Source of the DNA: Acanthosepion lycidas
Lineage: Eukaryota > Mollusca > Cephalopoda > Sepiida > Sepiidae
Assembly: GCA_963932145.1 (NCBI GenBank)
Contig: OZ010577.1
Location: 16,407,889-16,471,888, forward strand
Length of the DNA: 64,000 bases
Reading direction: 5' to 3'
Part shown: positions 1-12,470 of the stretch, piece after piece
How the letters are laid out: each line of letters starts with the position of its first letter
Position numbering within the stretch: position 1 is the stretch's first letter
The notes under the pieces: generated by a model
What the model saw: the letters and a program-made list of their open reading frames with translations, nothing else
Databases searched by the model: none
Told to the model about the DNA's origin: nothing
Made by a program: the position numbers and the translations under genes

Positions 1-2770
1 CATGCAAAGGTTACGACTCACGTAACAAAATTTCCTTGAAAAACTGTGTGGACGCAAAATGGGTGATCGCTGTATGTTTCTCTCCTGCCGTGCGTTCTAT
101 TTACCTTTACATTCTTTCATTTAACTTTATGAACAGGCAAGAGCCTCCTCTAAAAGCTGCTTACAATTATTTTTCATTCGAACTCATATAGTGAGCTTAG
201 CATGCAAAGGTTACGACTCACGTAACAGGGATGTCCTTGAAAAACTGTGTGGACGCAAAATGGGTGATCGCTGTATTTTTCTCTCCTGCCGTGCGTTCTA
301 TTTACCTTTACATTCTTTCATTTAACTTTATGAACAGACAAGAGGCTCCTCTAAAAGCTGCTTACAATTATTTTTCATTCGAACTCATACAGTGAGCGTA
401 GCATGCAAAGGTTACGACTCACGTAACAGGGATTTCCTTGAAAAACTGTGTGGACGCAAAATGGGTGATCGCTGTATGTTTCTCTCCTGCCGTGCGTTCT
501 ATTTACCTTTACATTCTTTCATTTAACTTTATGAACAGGCAAGAGCCTCCTCTAAAACCGGCTTACAATTATTTTTCATTCAAACTCATACAGTGAGCGT
601 AGCATGCAAAGGATACTATCCATATAACAGGGATTTCCTTGAAAAACTGTGTGGACGCAAAATGGGTGATCGCTGTATGTTTCTCTCCTGCCGTGCGTTC
701 TATTTACCTTTACATTCTTTCATTTCACTTTATGAACAGGAAAGGGCCTCCTCTAAAAGCTGCTTACAATTATTTTTCATTCGAACTCATACAGTGAGCG
801 TAGCATGCAAAGGTTACGACTCACGTAACAGGGATTTCCTTGAAAAACTGTGTGGACGCAAAATGGGTGATCGCAGTATGTTTCTCTCCTGCCGTGCGTT
901 CTATTTACCTTTACATTCTTTCATTTAACTTTATGAACAGGCAAGAGCCTCCTCTAAAAGCTGCTTACAATTATTTTTCATTCGAACTCATACAGTGAGC
1001 GTAGCATGCATAGGTTACGACTCATGTAACAGGGATTTCCTTGAAAAACTGTGTGGACGCAAAATGGGTGATCGCTGTATGTTTCTCTCCTGCCGTGCGT
1101 TCTATTTACCTTTACATTCTTTCATTTAACTTTATGAACAGGCAAGAGGCTCCTCTAAAAGCTGCTTACAATTATTTTTCATTCGAACTCATACAGTGAG
1201 CGTAGCATGCAAAGGATACTATTCATATAACAGGGATTTCCTTGAAAAACTGTGCGGACGCAAAATTGGTGATCGCTGTATGTTTCTCTCCTGCCGTGCG
1301 TTCTATTTACCTTTACATTCTTTCATTTCACTTTATGAACAGGAAAGGGCCTCCTCTAAAACCGGCTTACAATTATTTTTCATTCGAACTCATACAGTGA
1401 GCGTAGCATGCAAAGGTTACGACTCATGTAACAGGGATTTCCTTGAAAAACTGTGTGGACGCAAAATGGGTGATCGCTGTATGTTTCTCTCCTGCCGTGC
1501 GTTCTATTTACCTTTACATTCTTTCATTGAACTTTATGAACAGGCAAGAGTCTCCTCTAAAAGCTGCTTACAATTATTTTTCATTCGAACTCATACAGTG
1601 AGCGTAGCATGCAAAGGATACTATTCATATAACAGGGATTTCCTTGAAAAACTGTGTGGATGCAAAATGGGTGATCGCTGTATGTTTCTCTCCTGCCGTG
1701 CGTTCTATTTACCTTTACATTCTTTCATTTCACTTTATAAACAGGCAAGGGCCTCCTCTAAAACCGGCTTACAATTATTTTTCATTCGAACTCATACAGT
1801 GAGCGTAGCATGCAAAGGATACTATTCATATAACAGGGATTTCCTTGAAAAACTGTGTGGACGGAAAATGGGTGATCGCTGTATGTTTCTCTCCTGCCGT
1901 GCGTTCTATTTCCCTTTACATTCTTTCATTTCACTTTATGAACAGGCAAGAGCCTCCTCTAAAACCGGCTTACAATTATTTTTCATTCGAACTCATAGTG
2001 AGCGTAGCATGCAAAGGATACTATTCATATAACAGGGATTTCCTTGAAAAACTGTGTGGACGCAAAATGGGTGATCGCTGTATGTTTCTCTCCTGCCGTG
2101 CGTTCTATTTACCTTTACATTCTTTCATTTAACTTTATGAACAGGCAAGAGGCTCCTCTTAAAGCTGCTTACAATTATTTTTCATTCGTACTCATACAGT
2201 GAGCGTAGCATGCAAAGGTTACGACTCACGTAACAAAGATTTCCTTGAAAAACTGTGTGGACGCAAAATGGGTGATCGCTGTATGTTTCTCTCCTGCCGT
2301 GCGTTCTATTTACCTTTACATTCTTTCATTTAACTTTATGAACAGGCAAGAGCCTCCTCTAAAAGCTGCTTACAATTATTTTTCATTCGAACTCATATAG
2401 TGAGCTTAGCATGCAAAGGTTACGACTCACGTAACAGGGATGTCCTTGAAAAACTGTGTGGACGCAAAATGGGTGATCGCTGTATTTTTCTCTCCTGCCG
2501 TGCGTTCTATTTACCTTTACATTCTTTCATTTAACTTTATGAACAGGCAAGAGGCTCCTCTAAAAGCTGCTTACAATTATTTTTCATTCGAACTCATACA
2601 GTGAGCGTAGCATGCAAAGGTTACGACTCACGTAACAGGGATTTCCTTGAAAAACTGTGTGGACGCAAAATGGGTGATCGCTGTATGTTTCTCTCCTGCC
2701 GTGCGTTCTATTTACCTTTACATTCTTTCATTTGACTTTATGAACAGGCAAGAGGCTCCTCTAAAAGCTG
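1..2770 (+). repeat. Higher-order duplication, about 11 monomers apart (1-560 and 2209-2770)
   Basis: The first ~560 bp match the stretch from about 2209 to 2770. Shared markers are ACAAA after CGTAAC in the first monomer, ATATAG followed by GTGAGCTTAG (191 and 2400), GGGATGTCC, and TGTATTTTTCTC. The offset is 2208-2209 bp, near 11 x 201 less small deletions, one of which is in the 199-bp monomer at 1799. The stretch between the two copies contains TCA-bearing Y-type monomers. Confidence 0.75.
1799..1997 (+). repeat. 199-bp monomer, ACTCATAGTGAG junction
   Basis: Two bases are missing at the end of this Y-type copy, giving ACTCATAGTGAG in place of ACTCATACAGTGAG. I saw no other copy with this deletion. 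Confidence 0.87.
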
Positions 2771-4409
2771 CTTACAATTATTTTTCATTCGAACTCATAC
2801 AGTGAGGGTAGCATGCAAAGGTTACGACTCATGTAACAGGGATTTCCTTGAAAAACTGTGTGGACGCAAAATGGGTGATCGCTGTATGTTTCTCTCCTGC
2901 CGTGCGTTCTATTTACCTTTACATTCTTTCATTTCACTTTATGAACAGGCAAGGGCCTCCTCTAAAACCGGCTTACAATTATTTTTCATTTGAACTCATA
3001 CAGTGAGCGTAGCATGCAAAGGATACTATTCATATAACAGGGATTTCCTTGAAAAACTGTGTGGACGCAAAATGGGTGATCGCTGTATGTTTCTCTCGTG
3101 CCGTGCGTTCTATTTACCTTTACATTCTTTCATTTCACTTTATGAACAGGCAAGAGCCTCCTCTAAAAGCTGCTTACAATTATTTTTCATTCGAACTCAT
3201 ACAGTGAGCGTAGCATGCAAAGGTTACGACTCACGTAACAGGGATTTCCTTGAAAAACTGTGTGGACGCAAAATAGATGATCGCTGTATGTTTCTCTCCT
3301 GCCGTGCGTTCTATTTACCTTTACATTCTTTCATTTAACTTTATGAACAGGCAAGAGGCTCCTCTAAAAGCTGCTTACAATTATTTTTCATTCGAACTCA
3401 TACAGTGAGCGTAGCATGCAAAGGTTCCGACTCACGTAACAGGGATTTCCTTGAAAAACTGTGTGGACGCAAAATGGGTGATCGCTGTATGTTTCTCTCC
3501 TGCCGTGCGTTCTATTTACCTTTACATTCTTTCATTTAACTTTATGAACAGGCAAGAGCCTCCTCTAAAAGCTGCTTACAATTATTTTTCATTCGAACTC
3601 ATACAGTGAGCGTAGCATGCAAAGGTTACGACTCACGTAACAGGGATTTCCTTGAAAAACTGTGTGGACGCAAAATGGGTGATCGCTGTATGTTTCTCTC
3701 CTGCCGTGCGTTCTATTTACCTTTACATTCTTTCATTTAACTTTATGAACAGGCAAGAGGCTCCTCTAAAAGCTGCTTACAATTATTTTTCATTCGAACT
3801 CATACAGTGAGCGTAGCATGCAAAGGTTACGACTCACGTAACAGGGATTTCCTTGAAAAACTGTGTGGACGCAAAATGGGTGATCGCTGTATGTTTCTCT
3901 CCTGCTGTGCGTTCTATTTACCTTTACATTCTTTCATTTCACTTTATGAACAGGCAAGAGGCTCCTCTAAAAGCTGCTTACAATTATTTTTCATTCGAAC
4001 TCATACAGTGAGCGTAGCATGCAAAGGTTACGACTCACGTAACAGGGATTTCCTTGAAAAACTGTGTGGACGCAAAATGGGTAATCGCTATATGTTTCTC
4101 TCCTGACGTGCGATCTATTTACCTTTACATTCTTTCATTTAACTTTATGAACAGGCAAGATCCTCCTCGAAAAGCTGCTTACAATTATTTTTCATTCGAA
4201 CTCATACAGTGAGCGTAGCATGCAAAGGTTACGACTCACGTAACAGGGATGTCCTTGAAAAACTGTGTGGACGCAAAATGGGTGATCGCTGTATTTTTCT
4301 CTCCTGCCGTGCGTTCTATTTACCTTTACATTCTTTCATTTAACTTTATAAACAGGCAAGAGGCTCCTCTAAAAGCTGCTTACAATTATTTTTCCATCGA
4401 ACTCATACA

Positions 4410-4609
4410 GTGAGCGTAGCATGCAAAGGTTACGACTCACGTAACAGGGATTTCCTTGAAAAACTGTGTGGACGCAAAATGGGTGATCGCTGTATGTTTC
4501 TCTCCTGCCGTGCGTTCTATTTACCTTTACATTCTTTCATTTAACTTTATGAACAGGCAAGAGGCTCCTCTAAAACTGCTTACAATTATTTTTCATTCGA
4601 ACTCATACA
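4410..4609 (+). repeat. 200-bp monomer with CTAAAACTGC, copy 1
   Basis: One base lost in CTAAAAGCTGC. The copy at 6621-6820 lies exactly 11 monomers downstream and shares the deletion. Confidence 0.87.
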
Positions 4610-5614
4610 GTGAGCGTAGCATGCAAAGGTTACGACTCACGTAACAGGGATTTCCTTGAAAAACTGTGTGGACGCAAAATGGGTGATCGCTGTATGTTTC
4701 TCTCCTGCCGTGCGTTCTATTTACCTTTACATTCTTTCATTTAACTTTATGAACAGGCAAGAGCCTCCTCTAAAACCGGCTTACAATTATTTTTCATTCG
4801 AACTCATACAGTGAGCGTAGCATGCAAAGGATACTATCCATATAACAGGGATTTCCTTGAAAAACTGTGTGGACGCAAAATGGGTGATCGCTGTATGTTT
4901 CTCTCCTGCCGTGCGTTCTATTTACCTTTACATTCTTTCATTTCACTTCATGAACAGGCAAGAGCCTCCTCTAAAAGCTGCTTACATTTATTTTTCATTC
5001 GAACTCATACATTGAGCGTAGCATGCAAAGGTTACGACTCACGTAACAGGGATTTCCTTGAAAAACTGTGTGGACGCAAAATGGGTGATCGCTGTATGTT
5101 TCTCTCCTGCTGTGCGTTCTATTTACCTTTACATTCTTTCATTTCACTTTATGAACAGGCAAGAGGCTCCTCTAAAAGCTGCTTACAATTATTTTTCATT
5201 CGAACTCATACAGTGAGCGTAGCATGCAAAGGTTACGACTCACGTAACAGGGATTTCCTTGAAAAACTGTGTGGACGCAAAATGGGTAATCGCTGTATGT
5301 TTCTCTCCTGACGTGCGTTCTATTTACCTTTACATTCTTTCATTTAACTTTATGAACAGGCAAGATCCTCCTCTAAAAGCTGCTTACAATTATTTTTCAT
5401 TCGAACTCATACAGTGAGCGTAGCATGCAAAGGTTACGACTCACGTAACAGGGATTTCCTTGAAAAACTGTGTGGACGCAAAATGGGTGATCGCTGTATG
5501 TTTCTCTCCTGCCGTGCGTTCTATTTACCTTTACATTCTTTCATTTAACTTTATGAACAGGCAAGAGCCTCCTCTAAAATCTGCTTACAATTATTTTTCA
5601 TTCGAAATCATACA

Positions 5615-5816
5615 GTGAGCGTAGCATGCAAAGGTTACGACTCATGTAACAGGGATTTCCTTGAAAAACTGTGTGGACGCAAAATGGGTGATCGCTGTAT
5701 GTTTCTCTCCTGCCGTGCGTTCTATTTACCTTTACATTCTTTCATTTAACTTTATGAACAGGCAAGAGCCTCCTCTAAAATAGGCTTACAATTATTTTTT
5801 CATTCGAACTCATACA
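5615..5816 (+). repeat. 202-bp monomer with extended T run, copy 1
   Basis: AAAATAGGC followed by a seven-T run, one T longer than usual, makes this one of the few monomers longer than 201 bp. A copy with the same T run lies at 8626-8827, 3011 bp away. Confidence 0.87.
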
Positions 5817-5960
5817 GTGAGCGTAGCATGCAAAGGTTACGACTCACGTAACAGGGATTTCCTTCAAAAACTGTGTGGACGCAAAGTGGGTGATCGCTTT
5901 AGGTTTCTCTCCTGCCGTGCGTTCTATTTACCTTTACATTCTTTCATTTCACTTTATGAA

Positions 5961-5969
5961 CAGGTAAGA
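5961..5969 (+). other. Chance match to a 5' splice donor (CAG|GTAAGA)
   Basis: In this monomer CAGGCAAGAG has become CAGGTAAGAG, a strong match to the eukaryotic donor consensus. The common form CAG|GCAAGA resembles the rarer GC donor. Upstream, CTTTCATTT(A/C)ACTTTATGAACAG resembles a branch point, pyrimidine tract and acceptor. Without evidence of transcription this is only sequence similarity. Confidence 0.15.
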
Positions 5970-6620
5970 GCCTCCTCTAAAAGCTGCTTACAATTATTTT
6001 TCATTCGAACTCATACAGTGAGCGTAGCATGCAAAGGTTACGACTCACGTAACAGGGATTTCCTTGAAAAACTGTGTGGACGCAAAATGGGTGATCGCTG
6101 TATGTTTCTCTCCTGCCGTGCGTTCTATTTACCTTTACATTCTTTCATTTAACTTTATGAACAGGCAAGAGCCTCCTCTAAAAGCAGCTTACAATTATTT
6201 TTCATTCGAACTCATACAGTGAGCGTAGCATGCAAAGGTTACGACTCACGTAACAGGGATTTCCTTGAAAAACTGTGTGGACGCAAAATGGGTAATCGCT
6301 ATATGTTTCTCTCCTGACGTGCTATCTATTTACCTTTACATTCTTTCATTTAACTTTATGAACAGGCAAGATCCTCCTCGAAAAGCTGCTTACAATTATT
6401 TTTCATTCGAACTCATACAGTGAGCGTAGCATGCAAAGGTTACGACTCACGTAACAGGGATGTCATTGAAAAACTGTGTGGACGCAAAATGGGTGATCGC
6501 TGTATTTTTCTCTCCTGCCGTGCGTTCTATTTACCTTTACATTCTTTCATTTAACTTTATAAACAGGCAAGAGGCTCCTCTAAAAGCTGCTTACAATTAT
6601 TTTTCCATCGAACTCATACA

Positions 6621-6820
6621 GTGAGCGTAGCATGCAAAGGTTACGACTCACGTAACAGGGATTTCCTTGAAAAACTGTGTGGACGCAAAATGGGTGATCG
6701 GTGTATGTTTCTCTCCTGCCGTGCGTTCTATTTACCTTTACATTCTTTCATTTAACTTTATGAACAGGCAAGAGGCTCCTCTAAAACTGCTTACAATTAT
6801 TTTTCATTCGAACTCATACA
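6621..6820 (+). repeat. 200-bp monomer with CTAAAACTGC, copy 2
   Basis: Same deletion as at 4410. It adds a private GATCGGTGTATG variant. Confidence 0.87.
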
Positions 6821-7021
6821 GTGAGCGTAGCATGCAAAGGTTACGACTCACGTAACAGGGATTTCCTTGAAAAACTGTGTGGACGCAAAATGGGTGATCG
6901 CTGTATGTTTCTCTCCTGCCGTGCGTTCTATTTACCTTTACATTCTTTCATTTAACTTTATGAACAGGCAAGAGCCTCCTCTAAAACCGGCTTACAATTA
7001 TTTTTCATTCGAACTCATACA

Positions 7022-7220
7022 GTGAGCGTAGCATGCAAAGGATACTATCCATATAACAGGGATTTCCTTGAAAAACTGTGTGGACACAAAATGGGTGATC
7101 GCTATGTTTCTCTCCTGCCGTGCGTTCTATTTACCTTTACATTCTTTCATTTCACTTTATGAACAGGCAAGGGTCTTCTCTAAAACCGGCTTACAATTAT
7201 TTTTCATTCGAACTCATACA
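7022..7220 (+). repeat. 199-bp Y-type monomer
   Basis: Carries TACTATCCATATAAC, TGGACACAAAATGG and GATCGCTATG in place of GATCGCTGTATG (2-bp loss). Its counterpart at 4811 in the 11-monomer duplication is full length, so the loss is later than that duplication. Confidence 0.88.
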
Positions 7221-7421
7221 GTGAGCGTAGCATGCAAAGGTTACGACTCACGTAACAGGGATTTCCTTGAAAAATTGTGTGGAGGCAAAATAGGTGATCG
7301 CTGTATGTTACTCTGCTGCCGTGCGTTCTATTTACCTTTACATTCGTTCATTTAACTTTATGAACAGGCAAGAGCCTCCTCTAAAAGCTGCTTACAATTA
7401 TTTTTCATTCGAACTCATACA

Positions 7422-7621
7422 GTGAGCGTAGCGTGCAAAGATTACGACTCACGTAACAGGGATTGCCTTGAAAAACTGTGTGGACGCAAAATGGGTGATC
7501 GCTGTATGTTTCTCTCCTGCCGTGCGTTCTATTTACCTTTACATTCTTTCGTTAACTTTATGAACAGGCAAGAGCCTCCTCTAAAAGCAGCTTACAATTA
7601 TTTTTCATTCGAACTCATACA
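7422..7621 (+). repeat. 200-bp monomer with TTTCGTTAACTTT, copy 1
   Basis: One base is lost in the tract that normally reads TTTCATTTAACTTT. It also has GCGTGCAAAGATTACG and GGGATTGCC. A copy with the same features is at 9632-9831. Confidence 0.88.
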
Positions 7622-8023
7622 GTGAGCGTAGCATGCAAAGGTTACGACTCACGTAACAGGGATTTCCTTAAAAAACTGTGTGGACGCAAAATGGGTGATC
7701 GCTGTATGTTTCTCTCCTGCCGTGCGTTCTATTTACCTTTACATTCTTTCATTTAACTTTATGAACAGGCAAGAGGCTCCTCTAAAACCTGCTTACAATT
7801 ATTTTTCATTCAAACTCATACAGTGAGCGTAGCATGCAAAGGTTACGACTCACGTAACAGGGATTTACTTGAAAAACTGTGTGGACGCAAAATGGGTGAT
7901 CGCTGTATGATTCTCTCCTGCCGTGCGTTCTATTTACATTTACATTCTTTCATTTCACTTTATGAACAGGCAAGGGTCTTCTCTAAAACCGGCTTACAAT
8001 TATTTTTCATTCGAACTCATACA

Positions 8024-8223
8024 GTGAGCGTAGCATGCAAATGATACTATACATATAACAGGGATTTCCTTGAAAAACTGTGTGGACGCAAAGTGGGTGA
8101 TCGCTGTATGTTTCTCTCCTGCCGTGCGTTCTATTTACCTTTACATTCTTTCATTTAACTTTATGAACAGGCAAGAGCCTCCTCTATAACTGCTTACAAT
8201 TATTTTTCATTCGAACTCATACA
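8024..8223 (+). repeat. 200-bp monomer with CTCTATAACTGC, copy 1
   Basis: Has GCAAATGATACTATACAT and a one-base loss giving CTCTATAACTGC. The copy at 10234-10433 shares both but carries the converted tract at 10297-10328. Confidence 0.87.
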
Positions 8224-8625
8224 GTGAGCGTAGCATGCAAAGGTTACGACTCACGTAACAGGGATTTCCTTGAAAAACTGTGTGGACGCAAAATGGGTAA
8301 TCGCTGTATGTTTCTCTCCTGACGTGCGTTCTATTTACCTTTACATTCTTTCATTTAACTTTATGAACAGGCAAGATCCTCCTCTAAAAGCTGCTTACAA
8401 TTATTTTTCATTCGAACTCATACAGTGAGCGTAGCATGCAAAGGTTACGACTCACGTAACAAAGATTTCCTTGAAAAACTGTGTGGACGCAAAATGGGTG
8501 ATCGCTGTCTGTTTCTCTCCTGCCGTGCGTTCTATTTACCTTTACATTCTTTCATTTAACTTTATGAACAGGCAAGAGGCTCCTCTAAAAGCTGCTTACA
8601 ATTATTTTTCATTCGAACTCATACA

Positions 8626-8827
8626 GTGAGCGTAGCATGCAAAGGTTACGACTCACGTAACAGGGATTTCCTTGAAAAACTGTGTGGACGCAAAATGGGT
8701 GATCGCTGTATGTTTCTCTCCTGCCGTGCGTTCTATTTACCTTTACATTCTTTCATTTAACTTTATGAACAGGCAAGAGCCTCCTCTAAAATAGGCTTAC
8801 AATTATTTTTTCATTCGAACTCATACA
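8626..8827 (+). repeat. 202-bp monomer with extended T run, copy 2
   Basis: Same AAAATAGGC and T-run extension as at 5615. It has CTCACGTAAC in the dyad where copy 1 has CTCATGTAAC. Confidence 0.87.
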
Positions 8828-9631
8828 GTGAGCGTAGCATGCAAAGGTTACGACTCACGTAACAGGGATTTCCTTCAAAAACTGTGTGGACGCAAAGTGG
8901 GTGATCGCTTTATGTTTCTCTCCTGCCGTGCGTTCTATTTACCTTTACATTCTTTCATTTCACTTTATGAACAGGCAAGAGCCTCCTCTAAAAGCTGCTT
9001 ACAATTATTTTTCATTCGAACTCATACAGTGAGCGTAGCATGCAAAGGTTACGACTCACGTAACAGGGATTTCCTTGAAAAACTGTGTGGACGCAAAATG
9101 GGTGATCGCTGTATGTTTCTCTCCTGCCGTGCGTTCTATTTACCTTTACATTCTTTCATTTAACTTTATGAACAGGCAAGAGCCTCCTCTAAAAGCTGCT
9201 TACAATTATTTTTCATTCGAACTCATACAGTGAGCGTAGCATGCAAATGTTACGACTCACGTAACAGGGATTGCCTTGAAAAACTGTGTGGACGCAAAAT
9301 GGGTGATCGCTGTATGTTTCTCTCCTGCCGTGCGTTCTATTTACCTTTACATTCTTTCATTTAACTTTATGAACAGGCAAGAGCCTCCTCTAAAAGCAGC
9401 TTACAATTATTTTTCATTCGAACTCATACAGTGAGCGTAGCATGCAAAGGTTACGACTCACGTAACAGGGATTTCCTTGAAAAATTGTGTGGAGGCAAAA
9501 TGGGTGATCGCTGTATGTTACTCTGCTGCCGTGCGTTCTATTTACCTTTACATTCTTTCATTTAACTTTATGAACAGGCAAGAGCCTCCTCTAAAATCTG
9601 CTTACAATTATTTTTCATTCGAACTCATACA

Positions 9632-9831
9632 GTGAGCGTAGCGTGCAAAGATTACGACTCACGTAACAGGGATTGCCTTGAAAAACTGTGTGGACGCAAA
9701 ATGGGTGATCGCTGTATGTTTCTCTCCTGCCGTGCGTTCTATTTACCTTTACATTCTTTCGTTAACTTTATGAACAGGCAAGAGCCTCCTCTAAAAGCAG
9801 CTTACAATTATTTTTCATTCGAACTCATACA
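9632..9831 (+). repeat. 200-bp monomer with TTTCGTTAACTTT, copy 2
   Basis: Same deletion and markers as the monomer at 7422, 2210 bp downstream, within the 7.2/9.4-kb duplication. Confidence 0.88.
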
Positions 9832-10233
9832 GTGAGCGTAGCATGCAAAGGTTACGACTCACGTAACAGGGATTTCCTTAAAAAACTGTGTGGACGCAAA
9901 ATGGGTGATCGCTGTATGTTTCTCTCCTGCCGTGCGTTCTATTTACCTTTACATTCTTTCATTTAACTTTATGAACAGGCAAGAGGCTCCTCTAAAACCT
10001 GCTTACAATTATTTTTCATTCGAACTCATACAGTGAGCGTAGCATGCAAAGGTTACGACTCACGTAACAGGGATTTACTTGAAAAACTGTGTGGACGCAA
10101 AATGTGTGATCGCTGTATGATTCTCTCCTGCCGTGCGTTCTATTTACATTTACATTCTTTCATTTCACTTTATGGACAGGCAAGGGTCTTCTCTAAAACC
10201 GGCTTACAATTATTTTTCATTCGAACTCATACA

Positions 10234-10433
10234 GTGAGCGTAGCATGCAAATGATACTATACATATAACAGGGATTTCCTTGAAAAACTGTGTGGAGGCA
10301 AAATGGGTGATCGCTGTATGTTACTCTGCTGCCGTGCGTTCTATTTACCTTTACATTCTTTCATTTAACTTTATGAACAGGCAAGAGCCTCCTCTATAAC
10401 TGCTTACAATTATTTTTCATTCGAACTCATACA
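10234..10433 (+). repeat. 200-bp monomer with CTCTATAACTGC and a converted patch
   Basis: Matches 8024-8223 on both flanks. Between 10297 and 10328 four bases instead match the D-type monomer family at 7221 and 9431 (GGAGGCAAAATGGG and TTACTCTGCTGCC). Confidence 0.87.
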
Positions 10434-11229
10434 GTGAGCGTAGCATGCAAAGGTTACGACTCACGTAACAGGGATTTCCTTTAAAAACTGTGTGGACGCA
10501 AAATGGGTGATCGCTGTATGTTTCTCTCCTGCCGTGCGTTCTATTTACCTTTACATTCTTTCATTTAACTTTATGAACAGGCAAGAGCCTCCTCTAAAAG
10601 CTGCTTACAATTATTTTTCATTCGAACTCATACAGTGAGCGTAGCATGCAAAGGTTACGACTCACGTAACAGGGATTTCCTTGAAAAACTGTGTGGACGC
10701 AAAATGGGTGATCGCTGTATGTTTCTCTCCTGCCGTGCGTTCTATTTACCTTTACATTCTTTCATTTAACTTTATGAACAGGCAAGAGGCTCCTCTAAAA
10801 GCTGCTTACAATTATTTTTCATTCGAACTCATACAGTGAGCGTAGCATGCAAAGTTTACGACTCACGTAACAGGGATTTCCTTGAAAAAATATGTGGACG
10901 CAAAATGGGTGATCGCTGTATGTTTCTCTCCTGCCGTGCGTTCTATTTACCTTTACATTCATTCATTTCACTTTATGAACAGGCAAGGGTCTCCTCTAAA
11001 ACAGGCTTACAATTATTTTTCATTCGAACTCATACAGTGAGCGTAGCATGCAAAGGATACTATTCATATAACAGGGATTTCCTTGAAAAACTGTGTGGAC
11101 GCAACGTGGGTGAACGCTGTATGTTTCTCTCCTGCCGTGCGTTCTATTTACCTTTACATTCTTTCATTTAACTTTATGAACAGGCAAGAGCCTCCTCTAA
11201 AAGCTGCTTACAATTATTTTTCATTCGAA

Positions 11230-12470
11230 CTCATACAGTGAGCGTAGCATGCAAAGGTTACGACTCACGTAACAGGGATTTCCTTGAAAAACTGTGTGGA
11301 CGCAAAATGGGTGATCGCTGTATGTTTCTCTCATGACGTGCGTTCTATTTACCTTTACATTCTTTCATTTAACTTTATGAACAGGGAAGAGGCTCCTCTA
11401 AAAGCTGCTTACAATTATTTTTCATTCGAACTCATACAGTGAGCGTAGCATGCAAAGGTTACGACTCACGTAACAGGGATTTCCTTGAAAAACTGTGTGG
11501 ACGCAAAATGGGTGATCGCTGAATGTTTCTCTCCTGCCGTGCGTTCTATTTACCTTTACATTCTTTCATTTCACTTTATGAACAGGCAAGGGTCTCCTCT
11601 AAAACCGGCTTACAATTATTTTTCATTCGAACTCATACAGTGAGCGTAGCATGCAAAGGATACTATTCATATAACAGGGATTTCCTTGAAAAACTGTGTG
11701 GACGCAAAGTGGGTGATCGCTGTACGTTTCTCTCCTGCCGTGCGTTCTATTTACCTTTACATTCTTTCATTTCACTTTATGAACAGGCAAGAGCCTCCTC
11801 TAAAACCGGCTTACAATTATTTTTCATTCGAACTCATACAGTGAGCTTAGCATGCAAAGGTTACGACTCACGTAACTGGGATTTCCTTGAAAAACTGTGG
11901 ACGCAAAGTGGGTGATCGCTGTATGTTTCTCTCCTGCCGTGCGTTCTATTTACCTTTACATTCTTTCATTTCACTTTATGAACAGGCAAGAGCCTCCTCT
12001 AAAAGCTGCTTACAATTATTTTTCATTCGAACTCATACAGTGAGCGTAGCATGCAAAGGTTACGGCTCACGTAACAGGGATTTCCTTGAAAAACTGTGTG
12101 GACGCAAAATGGGTGATCGCTGTAAGTTTCTCTCCTGCCGTGCGTTCTATTTACCTTTACATTCTTTCATTTCACTTTATGAACAGGCAAGAGCCTCCTC
12201 TAAAACCTGCTTACAATTATTTTTTATTCGAACTCATACAGTGAGAGTAGCATGCAAAGGTTACGACTCACGTAACAGGGATTTCCTTGAAAAACTGTGT
12301 GGACGCAAAATGGGTGATCGCTGTATGTTTCTCTCCTGCCGTGCGTTCTATTTACCTTTACATTCTTTCATTTCACTTTATGAACAGGCAAGAGCCTCCT
12401 CTAAAAGCTGCTTATAATTATTTTTCATTCGAACTCATACAGTGAGCGTAGCATGCAAAGGTTACGACTC
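11230..12470 (+). repeat. Higher-order block E, copy 1 of 3
   Basis: This ~1.2-kb block runs in order: a monomer with CTCATGACGTG, one with GCTGAATG (TGA in the open frame), a Y-type monomer, the 199-bp tracer, a GGCTCACG/GTAAGTTTC monomer, then a GTGAGAGTAG monomer ending CTTATAATT. The same order returns at about 15250-16480 (offset 4016 bp) and 20680-21900 (offset 5425 bp further). Partial versions starting at GCTGAATG lie at 13.9, 23.6 and 25.0 kb. Confidence 0.85.
11841..12039 (+). repeat. 199-bp tracer monomer, copy 1
   Basis: D-type monomer starting GTGAGCTTAG, with CGTAACTGGG and a 2-bp deletion turning CTGTGTGGACGC into CTGTGGACGC. The same combination of three markers appears six times in 11.8-25.5 kb, so the copies share descent. 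In the open forward frame the deletion causes a frameshift. Confidence 0.92.

Larger units (their letters stand above)
3979..7081 (+). repeat. 11-monomer higher-order duplication (3979-4870 and 6190-7081)
   Basis: Two ~0.9-kb blocks share rare markers at an offset of exactly 2211 bp (11 x 201). The markers are GGGTAATCGCTATATG with CTCCTGACGTG (about 4079 and 6290), GGGATGTC with TGTATTTTTC, TTTATAAACAGG, TTTTCCATCGAAC, and a one-base deletion in the monomers at 4410 and 6621. A few differences, such as GCGATCTA against GCTATCTA, mark later divergence. The match ends in the Y-type monomer at 7022, which has its own 2-bp deletion. Confidence 0.85.
5650..9191 (+). repeat. 15-monomer-spaced duplication (5650-6180 and 8661-9191)
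   Basis: Both blocks share AAAATAGGC, a seven-T run instead of five or six (making 202-bp monomers at 5615 and 8626), CCTTCAAAAACTG, and AAAGTGGGTGATCGCTTTA. The offset is 3011 bp, four bases short of 15 x 201, matching small deletions in between. The copies differ at AGGTTTC against ATGTTTC. Confidence 0.8.
7200..10470 (+). repeat. 11-monomer-spaced duplication (7200-8260 and 9410-10470)
   Basis: Two ~1.06-kb blocks match at an offset of 2210 bp. Shared markers are GGAGGCAAAAT with TTACTCTGCTGCC, GCGTGCAAAGATTACG, GGGATTGCC, CTTTCGTTAACTTT (a 1-bp deletion), CCTTAAAAAACTG, GGGATTTACTTG, GTATGATTCTC, GCAAATGATACTATACAT and CTCTATAACTGC. A short internal tract at 10297-10328 does not match its counterpart and looks converted from another monomer. 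Confidence 0.88.
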
